Shown: positions 13,145 through 25,280, counted from the first letter of the stretch. The stretch is DNA of 64,000 nt from Bettongia penicillata ogilbyi (GCA_023548195.1 JAJHZJ010000252.1:2487395-2551394), one strand, 5' to 3'. Notes: generated by a model not told the origin, from the sequence alone. Numbers and translations: made by a program.

Positions 13145-13367
13145 AGAGAAGTACCATTTTTGGCCTCCTGCATCCTATCCTTCCATCTGTGGTAGATTTG
13201 GGAACACCTAATCAGTGCATTATTCCTTAAAATTAATTCCCATTGAGTCTCCACCAGCAAAGGGTTGCCCTAGGATAGACCCCCTCTTGGAGCTCTCTGA
13301 AAGCACCCATATTACCTAAGCCTCTGCCATGGATCTGCACCTTGACCCCTGGTCAAGTGCTTCCCCC

Positions 13368-15240
13368 ATGGTGAAATTGCTAACAATCAAGGTGAGGCAA
13401 AGAAAATGACTCCTCCCCCAAAGAAGATAGAAATCATTAGAGAGAAGAACACATCAGAGGATGAAGGAGGCAGGAGAGAAGAGGTTGTGATTCCTCGGAA
13501 AGGCGAGAATTCCTGTGGCTGTACAAACAAAAAAAACTATTGCTGCCATTGCACCTGCCAACAAAGCAGTTATGACTCCTGATAAGAAGACCCCCCATGG
13601 ACCCTTCTAAGAAAGTAGCTCTCTCAGCCGATACTGTCATCACATCACCAAGAAGGGAGACACTGCTGCTAAAGCAGCAGCCACCCCTCCAAGAAGGAGG
13701 AAGATGAGGAGGAGAAGGATGAAGAGCTCATCAAAGAAGCAATAAGAAATAGGAAAAAGGAAATGGGTAAACAGAAAGCCCCCAAAGTCAAGAAACAGAC
13801 ATTGGAAACTGAAGCATCTGCAAATTTCAATCTCTCCACAGGTAAGCTGAACTTCAACAAAACCACTTCTGAGCTAAAAACTGGCATCATGGAAATTCTT
13901 TGCCAAAAACGGCCCTTACCGTTGTGGTAAGCGTTGGCACCAAAAGGAAGTTTGCTATGTGGAACTCAAATCCACTGGAGATGTAGAAAAAGCTCTGGAA
14001 CTGGGTGATTCCGAAGTGCTTGGCTCTGAAATGAACCTGGAAAAAAAAAAAAGAAAACAAAAAAGATGGAGATACAGAATGCTCTTCATCAAGAATCTAC
14101 TGTATAAAATAACTCAGGAAGAGCTCAAGAAAGTGTTAGAAGATGCTATTGAAATCAGACTTCATGAAGGATGAGACACCCAAAGGAATCACCTATGGTG
14201 AATTTAAGACAGAATCAGATGTGGATATGGCTTTGGAAGAGAAACAGGGAACTAAGATTGATGGTTAGGCTCTCATTCTGGACTACACAAGGGAGAAAAG
14301 TCAAGGATGAGAGAATTCGAGAACTGAGGGGAATAATCCGTGGAGCAGAAACCACAAACAGCAGGTCAGCAGACTCAGACACTGGTGCTGAGTGACCTCA
14401 CCTACCTCACCACTAAAGGAAGTCTGCAGGGAATGTCTGAGGAGGCTAAGTCCATCAGCTTTCATCAGAGCAACCAAGGCTGACCTAAAATGTCCTCGTT
14501 CGCTGAATTTGCCTCTGTGGAAAATGTGAAAGAAGCTTTGAATTCCTGTAGGATAGAAATCAGAGGCAGATTCATACAGCAGCAGCTGAAGCGACAGACT
14601 GCAAGAAGCCAGTCCTACAAAACTTTATTTGTCAAAAGGTCTGTGCAAAGACACAAGAGAAGAAACAAAGAAAAATTCATTTCACAGCTCTGCGAGTACG
14701 AGGACAGTCACAGACAGGGAGACAGGGTTGTCTAAAGGGGATAGTTTAGTGGAATTCAAATCAGAAAAAGATGCTAAAGGTGCAAAAGAGTCCATGGAAG
14801 TTGGGGAGATTGATGAAAAAAAAGCAAATGAAGATAAGGCCCAGTGCTGAGGGGGTGGCAGAGGACCAAGGAGCCTTTGGAGGCAGAGACTGATGAAACT
14901 TTAGAGGTCAGAGTGGTGTCCAAGGAGGCTGAGGAGGAAGAGAAAAGTCACAGAGAAAGAAGACCAAGTTTGAATAGCTTCTCCCCATTCTCTTTCCCCC
15001 TGCCATTTGAACAAATTCTGGGGGTTTTATGTGTTACCTTCTGAGGACATTCCAAGACAAACATGTAGTCTGGATGTCATCTTGGAAAAACATGCATGAC
15101 ATTTCAAGGGGGAGAGTGGGTTAGTTTCGACTTTTTGTAGAGATAGGTGATGCATGTGGGAGTTAACCTTTTTGTCTATGATTTGTCTTGACTTTTTAAT
15201 GTTATGTTCATTACACAAAACTATTTTTTCTGATAAAAAA
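13368..15240 (+). pseudogene. NCL: Processed pseudogene of nucleolin
   Basis: Nucleolin is a nucleolar RNA-binding protein with an N-terminal basic/acidic region, four RRMs and a glycine-arginine tail. The copy starts at ATGGTGAAATTGC (13368), shows the N-terminal KKMTPPPK-like stretch, a contracted acidic region, NFNKTTSELKTGI of RRM1 (about 13850-13886), LFIKNLLYKITQEELK of RRM2 (about 14082-14130), the SSFAEFASVENVKEALNS of RRM3 (about 14490-14550), KTLFVK and VTDRETGLSKG of RRM4 (14620-14740), and ends KTKFE-TAG at 14975-14977. A nucleolin-like 3' UTR (CTGAGGACATTCCAAGACAA, CATTTCAAGGG) runs to an A run near 15235. No introns; many frameshifts; most acidic repeats and the GAR repeats are lost. 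Non-functional retrocopy. Confidence 0.93.
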
Positions 15241-15289
15241 AACACAATGGAAACACTGGTTCCCATACTGGTTCTCTGAAGCAAAGGGG

Positions 15290-15460
15290 TGCTGAGGGGA
15301 AGAAATGCCAGAGGAACCAGATTCCAATCCTGATTTTGCAGTTTTAGGTAAATCATTTAACCTCTTGGACCTTACTTTCCTCACTCATAACTTAAGGAGT
15401 TGAACTACTTGGAAAATATCTAAGATCTATTTTAGCTCTAGCTCTCATGATCCTATCACT
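15290..15460 (+). repeat. MIR-type SINE
   Basis: GGTAAATCATTTAACCTCTT and TTTCCTCACTCATAACTTAA followed by AGATCTATTTTAGCTCTAG and TCATGATCC fit MIR. Confidence 0.65.
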
Positions 15461-16399
15461 CATCTCCCTTCATTCTTATCTTTAGATTTTGTATTTGCTC
15501 CTGTCTTACTGTGGTATCTTTAACAAATACGTTAAACAGTACAACACTGAGAACAGTCTTAAGACCACATAAGTATCCCCAAGAGATCAGTGGACAAATG
15601 GATAGATTTCAAGGGGAACTGGACGGAAAAAAATGTATCTTTATTTTTACTAGCCTCAAGCTAAAATTTAACATTTCCTTCTATTATTTAAAAACATCAC
15701 TCTGAGAAGGGGTTCATAGGTTTTACAAAGACTCATCTAGCTCTCATTTCTCCATTCTGTCCACAAGCAAAAAACCTTTGGTGTCTCCTAGTTACGTCTG
15801 TCTCTCTAACAGCTTAGGCAGTACCCAGTCCATCAAAGGTCTCAGGTCACTATGCCTTACTATTTTTAAAAATTATCATGATTGATCATTGACTCTTTAC
15901 CTACCACCCTTCAAGGAGGTCATAATCCACCCCCATCTCTAGAAGAGAGGTACAGAGTCGTCACTCTTCATTTAGGTCATTGTGTATGCAAAGTATTCTT
16001 TTACCTAAGAAGGATGCTCATTATCAGGAAAGCTAATACAGTTTTCCAAACCCAGGTGGCATAATTAACAACAAAGGTCAAGGGTTTCATGACTGGACCT
16101 TGCAAGATACTCTCTATCTCTCTTAAGTCCCACAACATATTCATCCACCAGTTCCCTGGACAAGCCTGATTGACAGACCAAAGAACTCCAAGGTACCATT
16201 ATCTTTAGCCCAAGCAATTCACTACTGATCCAAAAAAGGTAAGATTTCTCCTCATCTGGGTTTCTGCAGAGTTTGAGGTAAGCTTTCTCCTGCTTTATGG
16301 AAAGAATATGAGAATTTGGAGTTGACAGATCCCTTTCACAGAAAGTTGCAATTCACCATTTAAGCAGCTCAGGAAAAATGAAAATATCAGCTTTGGCTA
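15461..16399. other. Interval without recognised gene
   Basis: Unique-looking AT-rich DNA; no named repeat, no convincing exon. Confidence 0.5.
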
Positions 16400-16510
16400 G
16401 CTAATTTAATCTAATTCAATAAACATTTACTAAGTTGCTATTATGTGCAAAAAAAAGCAGCAATGCTTTGAAGGAGCTTGTACTCTATGGAAGAGGATAC
16501 AACTTGTACA
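16400..16510 (+). repeat. R3-family head fragment
   Basis: AATTCAATAAACATTTACTAAG, then GGAGCTTGTACTCTATGGAAG; matches the head of R3 (see 20395). Confidence 0.5.
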
Positions 16511-17185
16511 CAAGTATATACAAAGTAATTTCAAGGAGAAATTGAATCAAGAAAACAATTTGCTCGAAGAATGCAACAATGTAAATGGAAAGAATGATAA
16601 GAGCAACATCAACAAAAGTATAATGAAACTGAACAAGTCTGTCCCTGAAAAAATGAAAATGCAAAGTTCTATCCTTTCTTTGCAAATGTAGGAAGCAACC
16701 TGGGACGTTACACACTCTTGGTCAATGACTTGGTCAATGTCATAGTTAGGTTTGCTAAACTGATCTTTTAAATTTTTTGTTACAAAAGATGGTTCACTGG
16801 AGAGGAGAGAAGAAGGAACTATATTCAAGAATGAATCTGATGTAAAAACAGAAAAGATTACATAGCCAAAGATTAAAAAAAAGAGGAAAAGGAACCATAT
16901 GTACAATGTTTATGTAACAAATATGTAAATACATATACACATATAAAGATACATATATATGCCTTTTTGTTGCATTAAAAGAACTAGAAATTCAAAGATT
17001 GACCCAACTTTAACCCTCAATACCTCTTCACCAACTTCAGCTGGAGAGTGTCCAAAAATGCTCCTTTAGAGAAAGCATAGACAAAGATAAACTCTTAATT
17101 TTATCAATTACGGAGCTTAGTGTCAACTCTGGGTACATCATGCCCCTGCAGGGGGTTTCCTCTGATGTTCTCCCCCCACTTTTTA
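16511..17185. other. Interval without recognised gene
   Basis: AT-rich; open frames here on both strands overlap each other and have no homology that I recognise. A short ATATAC-type run lies at 16915-16960. Confidence 0.5.
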
Positions 17186-17189
17186 AAGC

Positions 17190-17335
17190 TTTCTTTCTGC
17201 ACTGTTTTCCCCCATTAGATTATAAACTCTTTGAGGGCAGGGACTATTATTATTTTTAAGTTTATATTCCTAGCATTTAACACAGTGCCTAGCACATAAT
17301 AAGCTATTAATAAATGTTTATTGACTATTGATAGA
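17190..17335 (+). repeat. L2 LINE 3' end
   Basis: AAACTCTTTGAGGGCAGGGA, CACAGTGCCTAGCACATAAT and TTAATAAATGTTTATTGA are the L2 terminal signature. Confidence 0.75.
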
Positions 17336-17799
17336 CTAGATGAGCTAGAGACTATCCCAAAGCTCTGTTTCTTCTGTTTTATGTTTCTTTCTTGAGCAAA
17401 GGTGACCAAATATCAACCTTAAGATGGGTATGTCAAGATTTAGAGGTGACTTTATGAATTTAAGAGGTCTGGAGGTCCTGTGTCCTTTGGTCACAACTAA
17501 CTGGGAAAATTCTAAATTAGAGAAAATTACTACCAGCAAGAGGAGACACCCAAGCCCTAACCTGGCTGGTCAGGAGATGTGGAATTTGAGGGGATAGTGC
17601 CAAGCCAAAATAAGATGGAATAATTCCTATTCATAAGTTCTGAAAACTGTTTTACATTCAGATGTTTGAGTCACAGCCTCCTGGCAAAGTATAACAAAAG
17701 TTAGTACTATTGCATATTTGGTTTGTTTCTGCCAATGTGTTCTGAGTGTAACAGTATTTAAGTTACTGAATCTTGTATGATCTGACGTAGACTAGTGTG

Positions 17800-18115
17800 A
17801 ACAGTAACAGGAAACCACAACCTAAAAACAAACTTTGAAAGATTTAAGAATTCTAATCAATGTAATGAACCACCACAACTCCAGAGAATAGAAGCTAAAA
17901 GATGCTACCCTCATCCTGACAGAGAAGTAATAGTCTCAGAATGAGACACCTTTTTGGACATGGCCAATGTGAAGATTTCTTTCACTTGACTATGCACATC
18001 TGTTACATGAGTTTTCTTTTTCTAGGCTAGCGTGGGGGTGGAAGTGGGGCCAGCAGAGAAAAAAAAATTAATTCTTGATATAATTGAAAAAGCAAATTTT
18101 AACTTAAAAGAAAAA
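17800..18115 (+). repeat. L1 3' tail
   Basis: AAACTTTGAAAGATTTAAGA, CAACTCCAGAGAATAGAAGC, GGACATGGCCAATGTGAAGA and an A-rich end at about 18060-18115 match the L1 tail seen at 8870-9118. Confidence 0.7.
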
Positions 18116-18784
18116 AGTTAGCCTAGAGACTGAATGAATCTCTTGTGGATTTCAACCATCTTAACTTAACTATTCTAATGCAATTAAGCTTCATACCTAT
18201 GAAAGACAGACTGTCATTGCTAATGACTAAAGCTAGTTCAGTCTTCCTGCCCCATTTTCCTGCTTTCTAGACTAGCTATATTTTGCATGACTCAGAGAAA
18301 CCCGTGAGGCTAGGATGAATTTGAGCCCATCTGCTACCTCTCCACTCTCCCTATTATTCTTTCTACTCTGAGCAACGCTGTTGTCCTTCTTGGATGTACC
18401 TCTTTTTCCCAGTATGACTTTTGGTTGCTTTTTAGAGTTTTATTGTCGCTGTTGCTGCTTTTTACAACCTGGAGACAACTCAGAGAAAAGTAAACAGGAC
18501 AATGAAGGGCCATGATGAGATCATAGCATATAAAGATCAACTGATAGAACCTGAATAGCACACTTAGAATGGACACAATGGCTCTGTCTAATGAAAGGGG
18601 ATTAGGTGTGCTCTATTCAGAGCACAGAATTGGGAGAAATGAGTAGAAGTTGAAGAAAGGCATATGTAGGTTCCATAATGGAATGTGCTACTTGGGAGAC
18701 ACTGAGTCACCTCTCAATAGAAAGTTTCAAGTGAAGACTAGATGGTCTTTGAAGATCTTTCCAACTCTTAAGTAATTTTGGCTC

Positions 18785-18875
18785 AGTGACACCGAGGACC
18801 AGAGAGCAGAAGTGATTGGCCCAAAGTCACGTAGCTAGGAAATGGCATTGTCAGAATTTGAACTCAAGTCTTCCA
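18785..18875 (-). repeat. MIR-type SINE fragment, antisense
   Basis: GATTGGCCCAAAGTCACGTAG and AATTTGAACTCAAGTCTTCC are the reverse complement of MIR core and head. Confidence 0.6.
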
Positions 18876-20394
18876 TCTTCATCCTACTTCATGACACTGC
18901 TGGAACATCCAGAAATTTTGTGAACCAATTGCAACTAAGGCAAATTCTAATGTATCAACCCACTCTACTCCATCTAAGACATTCCAGAATGGTAGAAATC
19001 AGTAGCCAATTTGATTTGAGCCCATGAAATGTGCCTCAATAAAAAGCTACCAACATGTGCTCAGTATTCCAGGGGAGTTTCACACATGGAATGTGGAGTT
19101 TTGTCCATATTCCCTGTTATCAATATCTCTTCCTGTTCTATCATAGCCAATCCTTTATCCCCAAGCAATGCTTTCCTAGAACTTCACCAGAAAATACAGG
19201 AATTTAGGATTTTCAGCTGGCACTAATGAGATCAAGAACCTGCCCTTCAACTGGCTATATGATCAACTGAGATTAAAGGATCACAGTTTCAACCAGACAC
19301 CAATATTCTCTCACCACATCTGAGAACTTCATCTCCTCTAGGTCTCTCTCAATACCAAACTGTGAAAAAGATTTATCCAGCTACTCAGTTTTCCTCTGGA
19401 GATCTCAGTGATGTTCAAACAAAAAATAAATAAATAAAAACAAAAAACAAGCTATGCTTATACCCTGGTTACAGGGATCTGGAAGCAATCACCATCTGAG
19501 ACCAGCACCCCTCCCGTTTAAACCTTACTGACAGGACCAGTTGAGCCAGGTCAACATATTTACTAAACTAGACCTTCAAGGAATCCAATCTAAGCTGGGA
19601 GAAGTGGAGAGGCGGGGGCGGGAGACAATGGAAGACTTAACTCATCACCAGTATGAGAAGTTCAAGTCTATTATGATACTCTCTGACTCCTTTAACAACA
19701 TTCCAGGAAACCTTTAACCCTTTATGAACACATCTTCAGTCACATTCCTATATTTGCAAGCACCTTACCATCTCATGAAGCTCATGCCAACCTTTTTAGC
19801 CTACCTGTACTTTTTCATAAGACTGAAGTGATGATATTTCAATGAAGAGAAAGAATTCTTGAAACTTATTCTTGAACAGATGAGGTGAATAATGGATGGA
19901 AGATAAGTGCTAGGTTCTAATAGAAGACTCTGGAACCTAAACTCCGGAACTGGAATTGGAAGAGCCTGTAGCGGTTCCTAAGCTTAGAATGCAATCATAA
20001 CCACTTTCTCCTTCAGTTTTCCTCCTTAACAGCATTCCTCAGATGAGCAAGGCTTTTCAAATGTTGGATATGTGTGTGTGCACATGTAAGATATGTATGT
20101 CTACAGAAATTACATAAATATATAGACATGCGGCTCAGGAATGGCATGGACAGCTATCTTTGGTCTACCTAGAAGGGAGCAGGAGAAAAGTAGTGTATGG
20201 GTTCTTGCTCTCCTCTTCACCTAGCTCCAAGAGGAGTGTTGGATTAGATTTAGATCTATTTGTCTAGAAAAAATAATGCTGGGATAGGGGTACATCAGGT
20301 TCCTAAAAAGATCAACTTCTCTGGTTATTTTTAAACTTCCTTTAATTTATATTCTTTCTTACCAAAGCTAGTTACACATTAAAATAAACAGACA
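18876..20394. other. Interval without recognised gene
   Basis: No named repeat or exon. Likely unique intronic or intergenic sequence. Confidence 0.5.
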
Positions 20395-20877
20395 AACAGC
20401 AAATCAATCAGTCAGTCAATAAGCATTTATTAAACACCTATTGTGTACCAGGCAGTGTGCTAAGGGCCGTGGATACTAAGAAAGGCAAAAGACATTGCTA
20501 GGAGCTCACAGTCTAATGGAGGTTGGCCAGGAAATACTCAGAGTGGGAAGACGGGATGCATTTTTCAAAGAACTGCAAGAAGAGCATGTAATCAAAGAGT
20601 ATGTAATGACAAATAAGGTTTTAGAGGACTGGAAAGGTAAGAGGGAGCCAGGTTGTAAAAGGCTTTGAATGCTAAGAGAATTTTTTATATTTGATGCTGG
20701 GGTAATAGAGAGCCATTGAAGTTTATTGGGCGAGGGATTTGGGACATGTCATGGTCGGATCTTAACTTTAGGAAGATTAACTTGACAGGCAAGTGGAGGA
20801 TGGACTAGATGAAGGAAGCCTTGAAGCAGGGAGATTTGCTACCTCAAGTCCAGGTATAAGGTGATAAACATCTGATT
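20395..20877 (+). repeat. R3 long interspersed repeat, left part
   Basis: Begins with the R3 head (AAGCATTTATTAAACACCTA, CAGGCAGTGTGCTAAGGG), followed by GACTGGAAAGGTAAGAGGGA, AGGCTTTGAATGCTAAGAG and CTTTAGGAAGATTAACTTGA. The same order occurs at 51985-52860. It is cut by an L1 insertion and by an R1 copy and seems to resume at 21601. Confidence 0.6.
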
Positions 20878-20892
20878 AAGAGCAGTAGTGGT

Positions 20893-21350
20893 AACCTGGA
20901 AAGACTTCCACGAACTGATGCTGAGTGAAATGAGCAGAACCAGGAAAACATTACACACAGTAACAGCCACAGTGTTCGAGGACTGTTTTTGATAAGACTT
21001 AGTCCTCCACAGCAAGGTAAGGATCTAAAACCTTTCCAAAGGACTCATGTTGCAAAATGTCATCCACATCCAGGGAAAGAACTAGAGTGGAAATGCAGAA
21101 TGAAGCAGACTATTTTCTTTTTTATGTTTTGTTTTGGTTTGATTTTTCTCATAATTTCTCCCACTCATTTTAATTATTCTATGCAACATGACTAATGTGA
21201 AAATGTGTTTAATAAGAATGTATGTGTAGAACCCACATAAGATTGCATGTCATCTTGGGGAAGGAGAGGGAAGAGAAGGGGAGAAAATTTAAAACATATG
21301 AAAGCGATTGTTGAAAACTGAAAACAAATAATTTCTTTTTTTAAAACAAA
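20893..21350 (+). repeat. L1 3' end with target-site duplication
   Basis: CTGATGCTGAGTGAAATGAG, ACACAGTAACAGCCACAGTG, ATGCAACATGACTAATGTGA and an AAAACAAA-type end lie between 15-bp direct repeats AAGAGCAGTAGTGGT (20878-20892) and AAGAGCAGTGATGGT (21351-21365), differing at two bases. It is a 458-bp 5'-truncated insertion into R3. Confidence 0.85.
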
Positions 21351-21424
21351 AAGAGCAGTGATGGTGCTATAGGGGTGTATGGGAGAGATGCCATGGAGGT
21401 GGAATTGGCAGGACTTGCAACAGA

Positions 21425-21600
21425 TTAGAATTGTTGTGCTGTATTTGTCCTTTGCTCTCAAAGAGAACCATGATATCAAGATGATGACATGACTTGAAGT
21501 TGAGCTTGAGTGAAGAAGGGCTGTGCAAGGTCACCAACCTCACTTTCTCCTCTTGAGTCCTCTGGGACCCTTATGTATATGAGAGTGAAGCACTGAAGAT
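21425..21600 (+). repeat. R1 repeat, copy 3 (short)
   Basis: GTATTTGTCCTTTGCTCTCA, AGATGATGACATGACTTGAA, AGGGCTGTGCAAGGTCACCA match copies 1 and 2. Confidence 0.7.
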
Positions 21601-22225
21601 GAAACCTAGGTTATAAACCTGGGTCACTGAGAGGATGGTGGTTCCTTTAACAGTAACACGCAAGTTTGGAAGGGGGCAGAATATGAGAAGAAGATAATAC
21701 ATTATGTTTTGGATATGTTCAGTTTAAGATGTTTGTGGGACATCTAGTTTGAGATGATCAATAGGCAGTTGGAGACTCAAGTCTGGAAGTTGGGAGAGAG
21801 GTTAGGGCTGGATAAGTAGATCTGAGAATCAGCAGCAGAGAGATAACTGAAACCACAGGAACTAATGAGATCACTACGGGAAATAGGGGAGATGGAGAAG
21901 AGAAGAAGATGCATGAATAGTATGGAGGAAGAAAAGGACAGGACCATGGTTATTAAACATCATAGGGACACCCATGGTTAGTGGGCATGAGCTGAAGATC
22001 CAACAAAGGAGAGTGAGGGGTGGCAGACAAGTGGGGGAGACCCAGCACAGAACAGTGGTTTGGAAACCTGGAAAGAACGTATCAAGGAGAAGAGGGTGAT
22101 CAAGTGTCAAAGGCTGGAGGGAAATCAAGCTGCATGAGGACCGAAAAAGGCCTGTTGGGTTTGGCAACTAAAAGATCATTGGCAACTTTGGAGGGAGCAA
22201 TTGCAATTGAATGATGAAATCAGAC
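21601..22225 (+). repeat. R3 long interspersed repeat, right part
   Basis: GTTTTGGATATGTTCAGTTT, CATCTAGTTTGAGATGATCA, GGCAGTTGGAGACTCAAGTC and GAGATCACTACGGGAAATAG form the later half of a mammalian long repeat; 52770-52860 shows the corresponding GGCATGTTGAATTTGAGATA start. Confidence 0.5.
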
Positions 22226-22229
22226 CTGA

Positions 22230-22625
22230 AATGCAGTAGAATTCTACAGAGGGGAAGGTTGCTTGATTCTTTCTTTAGCACACAGACCAAGTGCTTTCCT
22301 TTGGGATGGAGGGTGTGGCACTTAGATGTCTGGGAAGTAGGATTCACCAGAGAAGTTTTGCCTTGATCATTTAAGAGTTTGCGTGCACATTTTTGCATCC
22401 TTTCTTTTGTTGGGTTAAATAAATGTATCCTATATTCTGTAGTGAGCCTGAGTCCTTGCATTTGGGGTTTAGGTTCATTATCTTTCCTTGGCATGAGCCA
22501 AATTCTGGGTTCAGCAAGAACAAAAGAGAGGTACTTAGTGAGAGTATCCCAAGGCTGAACCCAGCCCAACCTTTTAAAGCCCAGCAGTCTGCTTCTGGGC
22601 CAGACTACAATTAATCTGACATATA
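22230..22625. repeat. Possible LTR-like fragment
   Basis: A TTAAATAAATGTATCC poly(A)-signal-like point followed by GAGCCTGAGTCCTTGCATTT looks like an LTR R/U5 junction. No paired end or duplication was found, so this is a weak call. Confidence 0.25.
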
Positions 22626-22969
22626 CTGAACAAGAGATGGCCCCTGTCTTCGATCGAATTGATATTTATTCCAGGATAGTTTTATCTCAATTTAGCACAA
22701 GTGTTTTGCATAAAGTAAACATTTAATGTTCCATGTGTTGTTACACTGGATTTCAGTCTCCCTAGCTGAAACAAAAACATAGAGGACTTCAGTGCATAGT
22801 TTAACATGACTGCATTAAATGCCATTTATCCAGATAAAAAGTCTAACTCTCCACTTCTAACCACTAAACACTAAACCGAAGTTTGTGTGTGGTAGGTTAC
22901 TTTTTCAACTACAGTGACTGACCTTCCATTTAAAAGGAACAGACCTTCCCAGGAGAGAGATCCAAGTAC

Positions 22970-23160
22970 ATCCCAAACATTACAAAATATTCGAGCTGGA
23001 AAAGAATGTATAAGTTATCTAGTCCAACCCTTCAATTTTACATAGGAGGAAACAAGTTGAGACGGGAAATTGTACTGGATTGCACAAGATTTAACTGGGA
23101 CTAGGTTACAAGTTTCTTGATTCCCATTCCAATGTATTTATCCTATATATCATGTCCCTT
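22970..23160 (-). repeat. MIR-type SINE, antisense
   Basis: AGTTATCTAGTCCAACCCTT, TTTTACATAGGAGGAAACAA and a downstream TTACAAGTTTCTTGATTCCC fit the inverted MIR3/Ther1 core. Confidence 0.6.
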
Positions 23161-23628
23161 AAGAATGAATTTCACCCACATATGGGGGCACAAACACTGA
23201 ATTTGAAGCCTGAAGACCCAACTTTGAATTCTGGTTTTAATGCTTACTATGGAGTCTGAATCTATTTTCACATTTCATAAAATGATAGGGTTGGCCTATC
23301 AGAGGTTCCCAAATGTATTTGACCTATAGCTCTCTTAAAAAAGAAATTACTCAGTGACCCCTTGCAAATCTACTTCCTTTAACCCTTTAATTTTTTTTTA
23401 ATTTGCATCATTTCAAAAAAAAAAAAAAAAAACACCCCCGTGGATCATTCCTGTGTCTCCGGGGCGAGATCACCCATGTTGGGACCCCATGGTAGATAAT
23501 CTAATCTTTCCATCCTAATTCTAAATATATGTCACTGGTTGAGAGTGAGTGCTGTGCTATTAATTCTGTGTGGCATTTTGGCATTTCATTTAACCTCCGT
23601 GTGCTACACAGGGAGACCCTGACTACCT
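23161..23628. other. Mostly decayed repeat-like DNA, no gene
   Basis: Contains an 18-base A run near 23416-23432 and weak MIR-like phrases; nothing confident. Confidence 0.4.
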
Positions 23629-23629
23629 C

Positions 23630-23790
23630 AGAAGCTTGTTTGAAGAAATGTTTAGATAACTGTTTGGAGTCAGGAGACCCACTGTGTGACAATGGACTTC
23701 AACCCTGCCCCTATTTTCCTCAACTATAAAATGGGGACAATTATTGTGAGGAACATAACTAACACAATACAAAAATGTGAGTTATTACAT
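23630..23790 (+). repeat. MIR-type SINE
   Basis: TTGGAGTCAGGAGACCCACT, then CTATTTTCCTCAACTATAAAAT and GGGGACAATTATTGTGAGGA are the MIR pattern. Confidence 0.65.
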
Positions 23791-23799
23791 CATAACATT

Positions 23800-24920
23800 A
23801 CATCAGAAGAGCAGTCATGCCATTAACTTTAATCATGGCAGAAGCATCTGTAGTGTTATGATAAGAGGAATTTGATAGATTTTCCAACTTTTCTGCTTCT
23901 GTGGTCTGTTCCAAAGAAAGCTACTAAAGTTTAAGTGCATGGTTGCTTTGATCCCTCCATACTTCAATGCTTTTAGGATCTGTGATTCTGCCAGTGTGGT
24001 TCCTCCCTCCACTGACAGCTTGAAGCCCTCATGGAAGTGATTTTCATACTGTTGTTGGAAAAAGTTTAAGAGGTCATCCTACTCAACCTCCTAACCCATG
24101 TAGTGCTTATTTCTTTGAAGATTCCAAATAATTGTGATAGTAAAGTACAATTTGAACTAATGTTTGTATAAAAAACAAAGTTTTCCCATCTTCAACCAGT
24201 GATGTCTGCATGGTTTCATCATTTTCTCCAGCTTCTTTCAACAGTATATGCATAGGACTAAAGGCAGGGGGTGGCGGTTACAATCCAAGGCTGAGACTTA
24301 GATGGATAAAATCAGCCATAGGCTAAGGAGGCAAAAGAGCGATGAAAAGAAGACAGTGTAGAGTTGAACTGGTTCATCCCTTGGTCCAGATGAGGAAAGG
24401 AGAGTGTAACTAGTGCAGAAGTGGTGGTCTGGGTAAGAATCAAGAGGTAGAGGACTCAGAGGTTACACTTTGGATGAATAACAGGGTATGGAGTTTTGAG
24501 ATAGAAGGAGAGGTAGAATGACAGTAAATTCTGATCATATAAGGGAAAGAAACACATTTATCCAAGCTAATGGCAAAGAGAATTTGGAGACTATACAGAT
24601 TAAAATATGACAAAAAAAATTTTTTTTCACTTGGAAGTGAGAGTTCTTCTCTCAAACCAAATGAAAGACCTTGATCTTATCCAAAGGAAAAATCTTTGAA
24701 ATCTTATGAAAGACAAACTGGAAATCAGGGACATTTGAGCAGTCAATTTCACGTCTGCAAAATCATCTCACTCTCTTAAAGAAGGCTGAACCACATGTGT
24801 CTCTTCCCAAAGAAGCTCCACTAACAACTCCACACCATATATAGGTGTTCAATACCATATCTTTCCTCTCCAAAGATCAGGAGTCATTGCCTTCTTCGTA
24901 CAAAGAGGTCAGAGCAAGGG
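23800..24920. other. Interval without recognised gene
   Basis: No exon or named repeat identified; CpG-poor. Confidence 0.5.
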
Positions 24921-25140
24921 TACATTGGTAAATATTTAACAACCAGCTCAGAAAAATATATATACACATAATATACTTATAAGGAAAATTGACATTATCA
25001 ACAATTTCTCTACTACCTTCCTAAGTCTAGACAATCTACAAAACAATGAATCAAGCCAAGATTTGGTGGTTTTGCTAAATGGCATAAATGCTCACACTGA
25101 AAATTCAACAATCTACTCTCCTGAGCTTGTTTTAGCTGGC
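24921..25140 (+). repeat. Unclassified repeat R2, copy 2 (uninterrupted)
   Basis: Same ordered phrases as 8136-8625: AATATTTAACAACCAGCT, CTAAGTCTAGACAATCTACA and AAATGCTCACACTGAAAATT, but with no SINE inside. It gives the empty-site form of the family. Confidence 0.6.
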
Positions 25141-25144
25141 ACAC

Positions 25145-25280
25145 TCTTGCTTCAGAAGTATGCTACTTACTACCTAAACAACCTTTGGCAATTCCTTTTC
25201 CTTCTCTTGGTCTCAGTTTTCTTCCCTGTAAAATGACAACATTGGACTCAGGATAACTAAGGTCCTTTCCAACCCTTATG
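25145..25280 (+). repeat. MIR-type SINE
   Basis: CTTGGTCTCAGTTTTCTTCC, CTGTAAAATGACAACATTGG and AGGTCCTTTCCAACCCTTAT fit MIR. Confidence 0.65.
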
